Below, one piece after another: positions 17,843 through 25,917 of a stretch of 38,552 nucleotides of DNA. The notes under the pieces were generated by a model. That model searched no databases. It was not told the DNA's origin and worked only from the letters and a program-made list of their open reading frames with translations. Position 1 is the stretch's first letter; each line of letters starts with the position of its first letter. A program made the position numbers and the translations under genes. This DNA comes from Bacteroidaceae bacterium (lineage in GTDB: Bacteria; Bacteroidota; Bacteroidia; Bacteroidales; Bacteroidaceae), in NCBI GenBank assembly GCA_017617575.1, contig JAFZVY010000011.1, positions 1 to 38,552 of the forward strand. Reading direction: 5' to 3'.

Positions 17843-19276
17843 TTATTTTGCTGTATAGAACTCCGTTATCCTTCTGATTGCTCTTGTGCATACAGGACAG
17901 AAGTCCTCAACTTCGTTTATCTTCATTCGGCATTCCTGTGCAGGACGATAGCTTCCCTTACTCTGGTAGCCAGCTCCCTCAAATACTCCTACGACCTGCG
18001 TGGCAGCATTGAGCTTTGCCATCTCCTTTGCATCTTTCTTGTTAATGGTCTTGAAATTTGGCACCTTTGGGTCGAGTGGGGTAGGGATTGGTGTCTTCTT
18101 CGACATCATGTCCGCCCACTTGCTGTTGAAGTCCTTGAGTGTCGTGATGTTTGGCTCCCAAGGCTCTGTGTCGGCTGGATACCATTGCTCGTCCATGTCA
18201 TCGTACGCATATTCGTCCGCAAGTCCTGCGTAGCTGTGACCAAACTCATGTACAAAGACCTCCTTGAATGTTGGGTGGTCGCTTGTGGAGAACGTCACTT
18301 GGTTGTAGATGCCTCCTCCTCCGTATGTGTTGGAGTTAACGAGTACCATGATATGCTCGAAAGGAATACCTGCAAGGAGGTCGTATATCTGGTGCATGTT
18401 CTGCGACATCAGATAGCGATTGCTATAGAATGTATCGTAGTGTGCTCCGCTCGTTCCCCTTCTCCAGACGCCCTTGTGAGGAACGGAAGGACCTGCATCA
18501 TGAGATGGTGCGGCAACAGCAACGACATTGAACTTGTTCTTTAGACTCTTAAATGGCTCACGTGCAAAGAGAGCGTCAACTGCACGCTGGCAGTCGTAGT
18601 AGAACTTACCCATCTGAGCCTCTGTGTAGCCATCAGCAACAATGGCAAGGTCAACGCAATCCTCCAAGTTTACGCCCTTCATAGGATTGTAACCCGTATA
18701 GGTGAAGTTACGCACGGCTGCATTGTCTGAATCCTTCGTGTCGTTTGGATTGACAGAACCATCTGTCGTTCCTGTACCTTTCCAAATGTAGTGGTAAGGA
18801 ATGCCGTAGTGTCTTGTTTTGCGGATAAGAATATCCTTTGGGTCAACACTATGGGTTAGCTCTGCCATCACCTTGCCGTGATTGTTCGTAAGAGATATTG
18901 TGATGTCAACTGGTGCTTTAGGGAAAGGTACATTGTACGAAGCCTCGAAAGCCTTCTTCACTTTCTTTGCCTCGTCGTACTGAAGCCATTCCTGAAAGAG
19001 AGTTGAGAACGTCCATATATATATTACCTCCTGTGTCTTCTGGTCGCGGACAACGAGTTGACCGTTACCATTGAGAAACTTCTCTGATAGTCTGTTCTTT
19101 CTTCCTGCCCATTTGTTTTGCTGCATCATCTCCTCAAGGTAGATGTGTTGCTCATTTGCGTCACCTGCAAGGATGTAATCCAATCGCAATGTCTTGTCAT
19201 CAAAATACTGGCTGAAATCCTGAGCGTGCGCCCCAATGGCAATAGCCGAAAACAAGATGGTTAATAGTTTCTTCAT
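17843..19276 (-). CDS. Secreted M64-family (IgA peptidase-like) zinc metallopeptidase
   Basis: A 477-aa protein with a signal peptide (cleavage after 'AIGAHA'). The zinc site is explicit: HEFGHSYAGLADEY starting at His343, with Glu344 catalytic, His347 the second ligand and Asp354 in the third-ligand position, the pattern of peptidase family M64. 'EDCVDLAIVADGYTE' (about 210) and 'NVVAVAAPSHDAGPS' are also typical of the family, and an N-terminal beta-rich domain (about 20-180) precedes the protease as in other Bacteroides members. The family is named after a clostridial IgA protease, but the Bacteroidetes members have no settled substrate, so IgA cleavage should not be assumed. It is the first gene of a three-gene operon with two GH128 enzymes, which suggests attack on a glycoprotein or a protein-glucan wall. 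Confidence 0.92.
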   Translation of the reverse strand: MKKLLTILFSAIAIGAHAQDFSQYFDDKTLRLDYILAGDANEQHIYLEEMMQQNKWAGRKNRLSEKFLNGNGQLVVRDQKTQEVIYIWTFSTLFQEWLQYDEAKKVKKAFEASYNVPFPKAPVDITISLTNNHGKVMAELTHSVDPKDILIRKTRHYGIPYHYIWKGTGTTDGSVNPNDTKDSDNAAVRNFTYTGYNPMKGVNLEDCVDLAIVADGYTEAQMGKFYYDCQRAVDALFAREPFKSLKNKFNVVAVAAPSHDAGPSVPHKGVWRRGTSGAHYDTFYSNRYLMSQNMHQIYDLLAGIPFEHIMVLVNSNTYGGGGIYNQVTFSTSDHPTFKEVFVHEFGHSYAGLADEYAYDDMDEQWYPADTEPWEPNITTLKDFNSKWADMMSKKTPIPTPLDPKVPNFKTINKKDAKEMAKLNAATQVVGVFEGAGYQSKGSYRPAQECRMKINEVEDFCPVCTRAIRRITEFYTAK

Positions 19277-19756
19277 TGTTGTTTGCTTAGTGTTGTATTT
19301 GTTTTAGTGTTGTTTGTCCTTAGAGTCAGATGCGCAATGCACCTAAAACTATGGTTGAAATGATGGCAGAGGAGCATTTTGTTTGCAATAGGCTGTATCG
19401 CCTTACATAATGACACCTTCTTAGCCTTCGTTAATCCTTCGCTAACCCTTCGTTACTCCTCCCTAATTTTTCCGTGGAAAAGCAAAAGACAAAAAGGAAG
19501 CATTTCTTTTAGGTTTAGTTGCATTTTGTCACTTTTGATTCATTCCCGATGGTTTGCCTAAAGATTACGTTTGTAATTCTTTATAGTGCAAATAAACAAA
19601 AAATAATTTGAACGAGCAAGGCGCAGAAGTGAAAAAAGCACAATAATGTAAGGAAATGGATGTATTTTGCATTATTTTCTTGTATTATTGGATGTTTTTT
19701 AATGGATTATTTTATTGTTTAATTGACACTCATTTTTACCAAATAACATAATCTCA
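19277..19756. other. Left part of the divergent intergenic region, no gene seen
   Basis: About 480 nt upstream of the M64 operon. Besides the 11-bp tandem repeat nothing gene-like is supported. A weak minus-strand promoter candidate is TTTATTTG at 19589-19596 with CTTG at 19617-19620, which would leave a roughly 300-nt leader; it misses the second base of the TAnnTTTG consensus. A 60-codon open frame at 19379-19561 has no family features and is probably chance. Confidence 0.4.
19427..19459. repeat. Three tandem 11-bp units
   Basis: TTCGTTAATCC, TTCGCTAACCC and TTCGTTACTCC follow each other without gaps, an 11-bp period equal to about one helical turn. They lie 150-180 bp upstream of the M64 start in the divergent gap. 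They could be a regulator-binding stretch or a neutral low-complexity repeat; the sequence alone does not decide. Confidence 0.6.
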
Positions 19757-19764
19757 TATTTTTG
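19757..19764 (+). promoter_or_regulatory. Bacteroidetes -7 box (TATTTTTG) for the PL11 gene
   Basis: TATTTTTG matches TAnnTTTG exactly, with a TTTT stretch at 19733-19737 in the -33 position (consensus TTTG). Transcription would begin near 19771, giving an untranslated leader of about 500 nt before the ATG at 20270. No equally good box lies closer to the gene. Confidence 0.55.
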
Positions 19765-19831
19765 TGGCATCAATCTGATCGACATAACATCTTAATCAAA
19801 AATAACTAACTAATCACAACTAACCAAAATC

Positions 19832-19968
19832 AAACTTGTCGAATTTACGCCTGCGGAAATGTAAAGAAAGATATTCAGTAACCAACATCTAAATCTACAA
19901 ATTAAAATAAAAATAAATAACTCAAATCTTGTTAAGCACGTTCCCGAAGGCATGAATTCGACAAGTTT
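19832..19968. repeat. Long inverted repeat in the PL11 leader
   Basis: The outer 14 nt are perfectly complementary (19832-19845 AAACTTGTCGAATT with 19955-19968 AATTCGACAAGTTT), and the match continues inward for about 14 more positions with three mismatches (GCCT and CGG blocks conserved). An A/T-rich loop of about 80 nt separates the arms. It could be an RNA stem in the leader, or a small MITE-like element with terminal inverted repeats. No flanking target duplication is obvious. Confidence 0.75.
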
Positions 19969-20120
19969 ACAAAAAAGTTTCTGATTAATATTTACGATTA
20001 AAGGTCAACGGTTAGGCCAATATGGCAAATGGTTCAACAGCTTGCGAACATCTTCGTTTCAAGTTGGTGAGAACTATAGGATTTTCAAGTTAGAGAGGAT
20101 GTAAGAACTCAAAAGACGCA

Positions 20121-20220
20121 TTGTCCACGAGAACTTTTTAAAAAACAAACTCACAAACTTAAAAACTTATGCCCTCACAGTTCCAGCGTCCGCGAGAACT
20201 CAAAAACTTACAAACTTAAA
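20121..20220 (+). repeat. Two imperfect direct repeats in the PL11 leader
   Basis: Copy one (20121-20163) and copy two (20187-20220) share 'GTCC(A/G)CGAGAACT', an A-rich spacer and 'CACAAACTTAAA'/'TACAAACTTAAA', with a short deletion in copy two. They lie 50-150 nt before the start codon, inside the predicted transcript. Function unknown. Confidence 0.6.
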
Positions 20221-20269
20221 TTACTATATCAACCATTAATTTTTTACTTTTACAAAAACCTTAACCCAG

Positions 20270-23200
20270 ATGAATTCAAAAAAACAAACTTGTGTAAAGT
20301 TAATGAGTGCAGTGGCATTGGCTGCATCATTCTTAGCATCCGGAACAGATGTTATGGCACAAAGAAAGACAGATTTGCTTGACCGCGGTCTTGTCGCAGT
20401 AAAGCAAAACAGTGGCGTATTCGTCAGTTGGCGAGTACAGGCAGACGAGTATTATGACGTGAGGTACAACCTCTATCGTGATGGTGCGCTCGTTGCCCAG
20501 AACATCTATGCTTCCAACTATACGGATGCTGGTGGTAGTCTTTCAAGTCGCTATACTGTGGCTCCTGTGCGTAAGGGCGTTGTGGGAGCACAATGTGCTG
20601 CCGTTTCAACATGGGACAAGCAGTACTTCGAGTTCCCAGTTTCCAATGTTCAGGCACGTAGTGGTGTAACTGTCTGGAAACAGAACGACCCATCTTCTGC
20701 CATGGCTAACTATACCATCAATGACATTGCCCTTGGTGATGTGGATGGTGACGGAAAGATTGACTTTATCGTAAAGCGTAAGAACCAAACAGATGCTGAT
20801 AATCTGTTCCCTACGAACAACTATCAGATGTACTGTCAGATTGAGTGTTACGCTTCTTCCATAAACTACGGTCGCCTCTGGTGGATTGACTGTGGTCCTA
20901 ATATCTGCTATGGTGCAGACGAGCAGTGGGATGCCGTGGCATTCGACTGGAATGAGGATGGCTCTGCCGAGGTTCTCTATCGCGGTGGTGCAAATACTGT
21001 TATCCACCATAGCGACGGTACAACAGAGACAATTGGTAATGTGAATGAGAATATCCGTGGCAACATCACTCATTCTGCTAATATGACATTCACTAACTCA
21101 GGTGAGGAGTGGCTTATGTACATTGACGGCCGCACTGGTCGTACATACGATGTAATCGCTTATCCTCTTCCACGTGGTAATGCGAGCGACTGGGGTGATT
21201 CCTACGGCCACCGTTCAAGCAAGTATTTCATGGGTGCACCTTATCTTGATGCAGTAAACCCTTACATCTTCCTCGGACGTGGTATCTACACTAAGATTGA
21301 CGCTTGTACTTATCGTGTGAACAAGAGCACCAATAAGTTATATAAGGTGGGCAACACATGGCATAGCTACAACAATGCAGGTTGGTACTCACAGGGTAAC
21401 CACAACTTTGCAGTTGCTGATGCTGACGAGGACGGAAGCGACGAGATTATCTACGGCTCAATGGTTCTTGACTTCCACACTGCCGACAACTCTCTCCACG
21501 GCTGTTCTTCTACAAGCCTTGGACATGGTGATGCTTCACACACAGGCGACCTCGACCCATTCCGCAAGGGACTTGAGACATTTGCCTGCCTTGAAGAGCA
21601 TGGTGGTCACAACTACCGTAACGCCAATACTTGCCAGATTTACTACCGTCACAGCGTTTCAGGTGATGACGGACGTGCTATGGCAGGAAACTTCACAAAC
21701 GACTATCCTGGATGTATCGGTATGTCAGCATCTTCAGGCGTTATCTCACTTACAGCTGACCGTCCTATCGACGGCTGGGTGAACAACTGGAATGCTTCCA
21801 CTCCAAGCCCAGCGGCTCTTAACTTCCGTATCTACTGGGACGGTGACCTCCTTGATGAGTCTATCAATGGTCCTGGTTCAAGCGAGGGCTACCTCTTCAT
21901 CGACAAGAACGGACAGCGTATCTATGACACAGGTCATGGCAACTACCAGACAGCTTGTATCAACTGGACAAAGAAGAATCCATGTGCTCAGGGTGATATC
22001 CTCGGCGACTGGCGTGAGGAACTTGTGATGCGTACTTCTGACAACCGCTTCATCCGTGTCTATACAACTGTTACACCTACTGAGCATCGTATGCCATCAC
22101 TCTGGTACGATCATGTTTATCGTCAGGCTATGGTATGGCAGACAGAAGGCTACAACCAGCCACCTCACACAAGCTACTTCGTGGGCGAACTTGAGGGACT
22201 CACTCAGGCTCCACCTCCAATGACCTGGACAGGACGTACAGGTATCGGTAACAATGGCTCTATCACTACAGCCCTCAATGGACGCGACGTGTTCGTATGG
22301 CCTGATGGTAACGGCTCACAGTATTACGTGAACATCAATAGTGGTGCACAACCTTACACTCTCTACCTCAACTCACGTACAACAGTCGAGGGTGGTGACC
22401 GTGTCAACTATACAGAGACAAAGCACACTTGGGACCGTATCTGGCTCCGTGGCTCAGGACTCTCTGGTACTACAAACCTCTGTAAGCAGGGTTCATCAGC
22501 AGCCCACATGCCTTACGTTTCACACAACCACACTGGTAAGACAGACGTATGGCAGGGCGCACTTATCTGTAACGGTAGCGTAAACTACAGCCCTATCTGG
22601 GCAAACATTCATACTGAGCTCTTCCTCGGAAGTTCACTTGATGCAGCCGAGAGCTACTACAACTCTATCGAGATGGAGTACGGTTCTGCACTCTACATCA
22701 GCAGTCAGGCTAAATCAACTCCTTTCGTCAATGACAATGGCTATGCCCATATGTCTGTAGGCACATTCTTCGTAAAGGAAGGTTCACGCATCGTGTTTGA
22801 CATCAACGGATCAAACAACTCTGCAGGCGACCAGCTCAACATCGGCACTCTCAAGGTACGCAAGCAGAACTGGCAGTATGGCCCACGCTATCTCGCTCCA
22901 GTGTTCCAGTTCAACTCTGCTTCACAGCTTGCTCCAGGCATGTATCGCCTTGGTACACTCGGTTCTGTAGCAAGTGGCAATATATCAAACATCATTATTG
23001 AGGCTAACATCGCAAGTTCTTCACAGGCTTCACTCGTAGTGGAGAATGGCGTCCTCTACCTCAAGGTTACAGGAACAGCACTCCAGACTGTATATAACCT
23101 CGACTTCGAGACAGCAAGCTCTAACAACTATGGCTTCTACATCGCAGCAGGTGGCGTGGAGACAATGGCTCAGGCTAATGGCAACGGCGGTCACGTGTTC

Positions 23201-23878
23201 CACATCTATCAGGGCAATAACAACAACCGTACAGTCATCCTCCCATTTGATGGCAACAGCTACTTCTCACAGAGTGGTGACTACACATTCGAGTTCGACC
23301 TTGCTATGATTAGCGGTAACAAGGAGACATCAGTCATCTCAGTCATCGGTAGCAACGGAACACTCTGCACAGTCACTATGCCTTCTTACGCTACATCTGC
23401 AACAGTTGCAAATGCTTCTGGTGCATCAGTTGGCACAATCGCTTGTCAGGGCTACAGCCGTTCAACTATCAACTCAGGTGTTGTTCCTTCAGTCTTTAAC
23501 CACTTCAAGATTGTGGGCAATGGACAGGGAGTACGTCTCACTGTTACAAACGGTTCAACTACTGTAATCAACAATGTTGTTCTCAGCAACACATTCGCAA
23601 ATGTACAGTCACTCAGCGCAATGCTTGCTCGTTACTACACTCACGTAGCATACGACAATATCCGTCTCACTCGTGTTGTTTCACTCAACTCACGCATCCG
23701 TTCAAACGTTGACGTTGACGACATGACTACAGGCATTGAGGAGCCACCAGTTGAAGAGCCAGAGGAGACTCCAACAACACTCTATACATTGTCTGGTCAG
23801 AAAGTATCTGAACCTGTAAAGGGACAGATATACATTGTGAAGAAGGCAAACGGAACATCAAAGAAGATTCGTTTCTAA
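20270..23878 (+). CDS. PL11 rhamnogalacturonan lyase with large C-terminal extension
   Basis: A 1202-aa secreted enzyme (signal peptide ending near 'GTDVMAQ'). The first 640 residues are a PL11 rhamnogalacturonan lyase: 'LLDRGLVAVKQNSGVFVSWR' at the mature N-terminus, calcium-site strands 'GDVDGDGKIDFIV' (Asp157), 'DWNEDGSAEVLYRGG' and 'DADEDGSDEIIYGS' (Asp384), 'LGHGDASHTGDLDP' (His419), 'QGDILGDWREELVMRT' and 'YNQPPHTSYFVGE'. PL11 enzymes cut the rhamnose-galacturonate backbone of pectin by beta-elimination. The remaining 560 residues are not needed for catalysis: a repetitive beta-strand region resembling an autotransporter passenger (about 650-930), a LamG-like sandwich (about 935-1130) and a sorting-type tail ('LYTLSGQKV...IYIVKKANG'). 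It stands alone on its strand, without its own SusC/D pair. Confidence 0.95.
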   Translation: MNSKKQTCVKLMSAVALAASFLASGTDVMAQRKTDLLDRGLVAVKQNSGVFVSWRVQADEYYDVRYNLYRDGALVAQNIYASNYTDAGGSLSSRYTVAPVRKGVVGAQCAAVSTWDKQYFEFPVSNVQARSGVTVWKQNDPSSAMANYTINDIALGDVDGDGKIDFIVKRKNQTDADNLFPTNNYQMYCQIECYASSINYGRLWWIDCGPNICYGADEQWDAVAFDWNEDGSAEVLYRGGANTVIHHSDGTTETIGNVNENIRGNITHSANMTFTNSGEEWLMYIDGRTGRTYDVIAYPLPRGNASDWGDSYGHRSSKYFMGAPYLDAVNPYIFLGRGIYTKIDACTYRVNKSTNKLYKVGNTWHSYNNAGWYSQGNHNFAVADADEDGSDEIIYGSMVLDFHTADNSLHGCSSTSLGHGDASHTGDLDPFRKGLETFACLEEHGGHNYRNANTCQIYYRHSVSGDDGRAMAGNFTNDYPGCIGMSASSGVISLTADRPIDGWVNNWNASTPSPAALNFRIYWDGDLLDESINGPGSSEGYLFIDKNGQRIYDTGHGNYQTACINWTKKNPCAQGDILGDWREELVMRTSDNRFIRVYTTVTPTEHRMPSLWYDHVYRQAMVWQTEGYNQPPHTSYFVGELEGLTQAPPPMTWTGRTGIGNNGSITTALNGRDVFVWPDGNGSQYYVNINSGAQPYTLYLNSRTTVEGGDRVNYTETKHTWDRIWLRGSGLSGTTNLCKQGSSAAHMPYVSHNHTGKTDVWQGALICNGSVNYSPIWANIHTELFLGSSLDAAESYYNSIEMEYGSALYISSQAKSTPFVNDNGYAHMSVGTFFVKEGSRIVFDINGSNNSAGDQLNIGTLKVRKQNWQYGPRYLAPVFQFNSASQLAPGMYRLGTLGSVASGNISNIIIEANIASSSQASLVVENGVLYLKVTGTALQTVYNLDFETASSNNYGFYIAAGGVETMAQANGNGGHVFHIYQGNNNNRTVILPFDGNSYFSQSGDYTFEFDLAMISGNKETSVISVIGSNGTLCTVTMPSYATSATVANASGASVGTIACQGYSRSTINSGVVPSVFNHFKIVGNGQGVRLTVTNGSTTVINNVVLSNTFANVQSLSAMLARYYTHVAYDNIRLTRVVSLNSRIRSNVDVDDMTTGIEEPPVEEPEETPTTLYTLSGQKVSEPVKGQIYIVKKANGTSKKIRF

Positions 23879-23956
23879 GCATTTTCCAAGGTATATAGCA
23901 AAGTAAAGAAAGTCTGATTCAAAGCGCCCCTTTACTCCATATATAAAAAAGTGTGT

Positions 23957-23989
23957 GATAGCCATTCGGGTACTGCTCGGATGGCTATC
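23957..23989. terminator. Strong hairpin after the PL11 gene
   Basis: A 9-bp perfect stem (GATAGCCAT with ATGGCTATC), extended inward by about five further pairs including G-T wobbles around a TACTG loop. The plus side has only a broken T stretch; the minus side has TTTTTT a few bases after the stem. Placed between convergent genes, it probably terminates on one or both strands. Confidence 0.6.
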
Positions 23990-24004
23990 GTTGCATTTGT
24001 TAAT

Positions 24005-24087
24005 GAGTAATGAGAAATGAGAAAGTAGTAATAACAAGTTCGCTTAGTTCCGAATGATTATTACTAATTACTCATTTCTCATTACTC
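24005..24087. repeat. 29-bp inverted repeat between convergent genes
   Basis: 24005-24033 and 24059-24087 are complementary at 26 of 29 positions (arm begins GAGTAATGAGAAATGAG), around a 25-nt centre. The arms are built from a TAATGAG-like low-complexity motif. Sitting 27 nt past the GH30 stop, it may help terminate that transcript, or be a dispersed palindromic element. Confidence 0.75.
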
Positions 24088-24113
24088 ACTATTAACTCCT
24101 AATTTCTAATTAT

Positions 24114-25610
24114 TTATTCCACCACGTATGTGTTGAACGAATGTGGCAATGAAGTGATGTTTAGGTATTTCTTTCCGAGTTTTACGTTTTGTACCACCGT
24201 CTTGTCGGTGAAGTTGCCAGCTGTGACAACATACTTGTCTGGGGCTGTCTGGAACACAACGACTGGGGTGCGCTGGTGTTCACGTCCTGAGTATGCAACC
24301 ATCTTACTGTGTGGAGCAATGAAGTGGCTGAAATGCTTGTAGGCGTAATACTCTGGTGTGTAACGCATCTTGTGAGTCTTGCTGTTCACCTGAATGAGGG
24401 CGTTCTGTGACCATCCCCAACGCGACATACCGTTGTCGGCAAGGATGAAGTTCCAGTTGTAGTATTCGTCACATCCACATCCGAGGTTGTCGGAAAGGAG
24501 GAGGAACGTGTGTTCGCCTGCTTTCCAGTTCATCGAGCCATTGCCACATTCGCTCTCGCTACACATGAAGCGTAGGTTAGGGTAGCGTTGGCGAAGTGCT
24601 GGGAGGTTGTCACGGCATTCCCACTGAGTACCCATACCCTTGATGTTCTTCTGTAGCGTGGCATCATCGAGGATGCGCTCCACGTAGTCGAGGCGGTTGG
24701 TGTTGAACGTGCCAATCCATAGCTCCACCTCTGGATGCTTCTCCTTCAAGGCTGGTGCAAGGTACTCGTTGTTGAAACGTAGAGTACCCTCTGCAGTCCA
24801 TGCGCAACCAGGGTAGGGAGTGTATGAATAAGCCTCGTTCTGATACATCACCTTTGTGATAGGAAGACCCTCTGCCTTGTAGAGGTCGATGAATCGGCAG
24901 AACATATTGGCATAGCACTTGAGATAGCGAGGGTCTTGTATGAAGTAGTCCTGAGCTGCAAGGCGACGTGGATAGACACCACTGCGGTCACCAAGAAGCT
25001 TCATCTCGTCTGGGTCAACCTTCTCCTTGTCACTCATGTATAGTAGGTAGTCCTTGTCTGGGCTTTGCTTGTTGAATCTGTTTGACAGGACAGGGTAGTC
25101 ATTGTTAATCTTCATCCATGCTGGTGGACTCCAAGGGCTCATGAAGAGTTGGAGCGTAGGGCAGTACTTCTGTGCTGCCTTGGCAAGGACGATGATATTC
25201 TTTTTATCATGCTCAATGTTGAAGTGGCGCAGACCGAAGTCGCCAGCCACCTCGCTACAACTGTACCACTCGCGTGCATAGTCGTTGGCGTTCATTGACA
25301 CACGTCCGTGAGTGAAACGAAGGTCGCCCGTGGCAGAGAAGAGGTCGGACATAACCTTTTGCTTGTCTTCCTCGCTGAGCATATTGTAGGCATCAAGGTC
25401 AAGCTCGTTGAATGTCGTGCCCCAAGCCTTGAACTCCACGCCAGTCTCGTTGCCCGTCACCGTAGCCACGTTCTCGCCAGTAGGTTTTGAAGCCAACTTG
25501 ACTTGTGATGTTGCCCAAGTTGTTTTCTCTGTTGTTGTGTACTTCGTTACGTTTTGTGCCATTGCTGATGATGCAATGAGCATACTACAAATGAAAATTT
25601 TGTATTTCAT
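24114..25610 (-). CDS. GH30-family glycoside hydrolase
   Basis: A 498-aa secreted enzyme (signal peptide ending 'SSAMA') with a (beta/alpha)8 barrel and small beta side domain as in GH30. Key segments: 'FKAWGTTFNELDLDAYNML' (about 60-80, family N-terminal motif), 'MSPWSPPAWMKIN' (about 167), 'VMYQNEAYSYTPYPGCAWT' with the likely acid/base Glu259, and 'CSESECGNGSMNW' with the likely nucleophile Glu352. The C-terminus ('VVVFQTAPDKYVVTAGNFTD') is the beta-sandwich side domain. GH30 covers glucosylceramidase, beta-1,6-glucanase and xylanase activities. The subfamily cannot be fixed by eye. Nearness to two GH128 enzymes makes beta-1,6-glucanase action on branched beta-glucan an attractive inference. 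Transcribed alone. Confidence 0.88.
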   Translation of the reverse strand: MKYKIFICSMLIASSAMAQNVTKYTTTEKTTWATSQVKLASKPTGENVATVTGNETGVEFKAWGTTFNELDLDAYNMLSEEDKQKVMSDLFSATGDLRFTHGRVSMNANDYAREWYSCSEVAGDFGLRHFNIEHDKKNIIVLAKAAQKYCPTLQLFMSPWSPPAWMKINNDYPVLSNRFNKQSPDKDYLLYMSDKEKVDPDEMKLLGDRSGVYPRRLAAQDYFIQDPRYLKCYANMFCRFIDLYKAEGLPITKVMYQNEAYSYTPYPGCAWTAEGTLRFNNEYLAPALKEKHPEVELWIGTFNTNRLDYVERILDDATLQKNIKGMGTQWECRDNLPALRQRYPNLRFMCSESECGNGSMNWKAGEHTFLLLSDNLGCGCDEYYNWNFILADNGMSRWGWSQNALIQVNSKTHKMRYTPEYYAYKHFSHFIAPHSKMVAYSGREHQRTPVVVFQTAPDKYVVTAGNFTDKTVVQNVKLGKKYLNITSLPHSFNTYVVE

Positions 25611-25681
25611 GGGGTATAAGTTGTTAAGTTATTTTTTAGTTTGTGAGTTTCTATGTTGTTCCTCTTTTTGTTTTTGTGGCG

Positions 25682-25689
25682 TAAAGTTA
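25682..25689 (-). promoter_or_regulatory. Possible -7 promoter box (TAACTTTA) for the GH30 gene
   Basis: On the minus strand the bases read TAACTTTA, one mismatch from TAnnTTTG, about 70 nt before the start codon. No TTTG is seen at -33, so this is a weak call. Confidence 0.3.
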
Positions 25690-25819
25690 TGAAAACTTTT
25701 TGGAATAAGGAGGATATGTAGGCTCAAAAATGGTTGGGAGGATGATTTGCCCTTGTATTTGAAGGAAAACAAAAATGATGAAAGTAGAAGAATGAATAAT
25801 ATACCAAGCTCAAGTGAAA

Positions 25820-25858
25820 AATCGAGCTAGCTCGTTTTAAAAATGAGCTAGCTCGATT
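25820..25858 (-). terminator. Terminator made of two self-palindromic arms
   Basis: A perfect 14-bp stem (AATCGAGCTAGCTC with GAGCTAGCTCGATT) around an 11-nt A/T loop, followed on the minus strand by TTTTT, correctly placed about 60 nt after the nuclease stop. Each arm is itself a palindrome (CGAGCTAGCTCG; GAGCTAGCTC). Confidence 0.8.
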
Positions 25859-25917
25859 ATTTTTACGACGATATTTGTTTTCGTATGAAAACCGTCCTTG
25901 TTTTTGGTCTGGGAAAG

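Larger units (their letters stand above)
25611..25917. other. 307-nt gap between GH30 and nuclease genes, no gene
   Basis: It holds the presumed GH30 promoter and leader in its left part and the terminator hairpin of the nuclease gene at 25820-25858. No coding frame with family features was seen; the rest is A/T-rich without recognisable signals. Confidence 0.5.

Noticed and set aside
17756-18544. 262-codon plus-strand open frame opposite the M64 gene
   Set aside because: The minus strand carries the zinc motif and a continuous family match, so this is an antisense shadow without recognisable features.
19379-19561. 60-codon open frame in the divergent gap
   Set aside because: No start signal, conserved motif or sensible composition; probably chance.
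19952-20093. Short leader open frames (10 and 23 codons) as genes
   Set aside because: No evidence for a conserved peptide; at most they are regulatory mini-ORFs, so they are discussed only as a finding.
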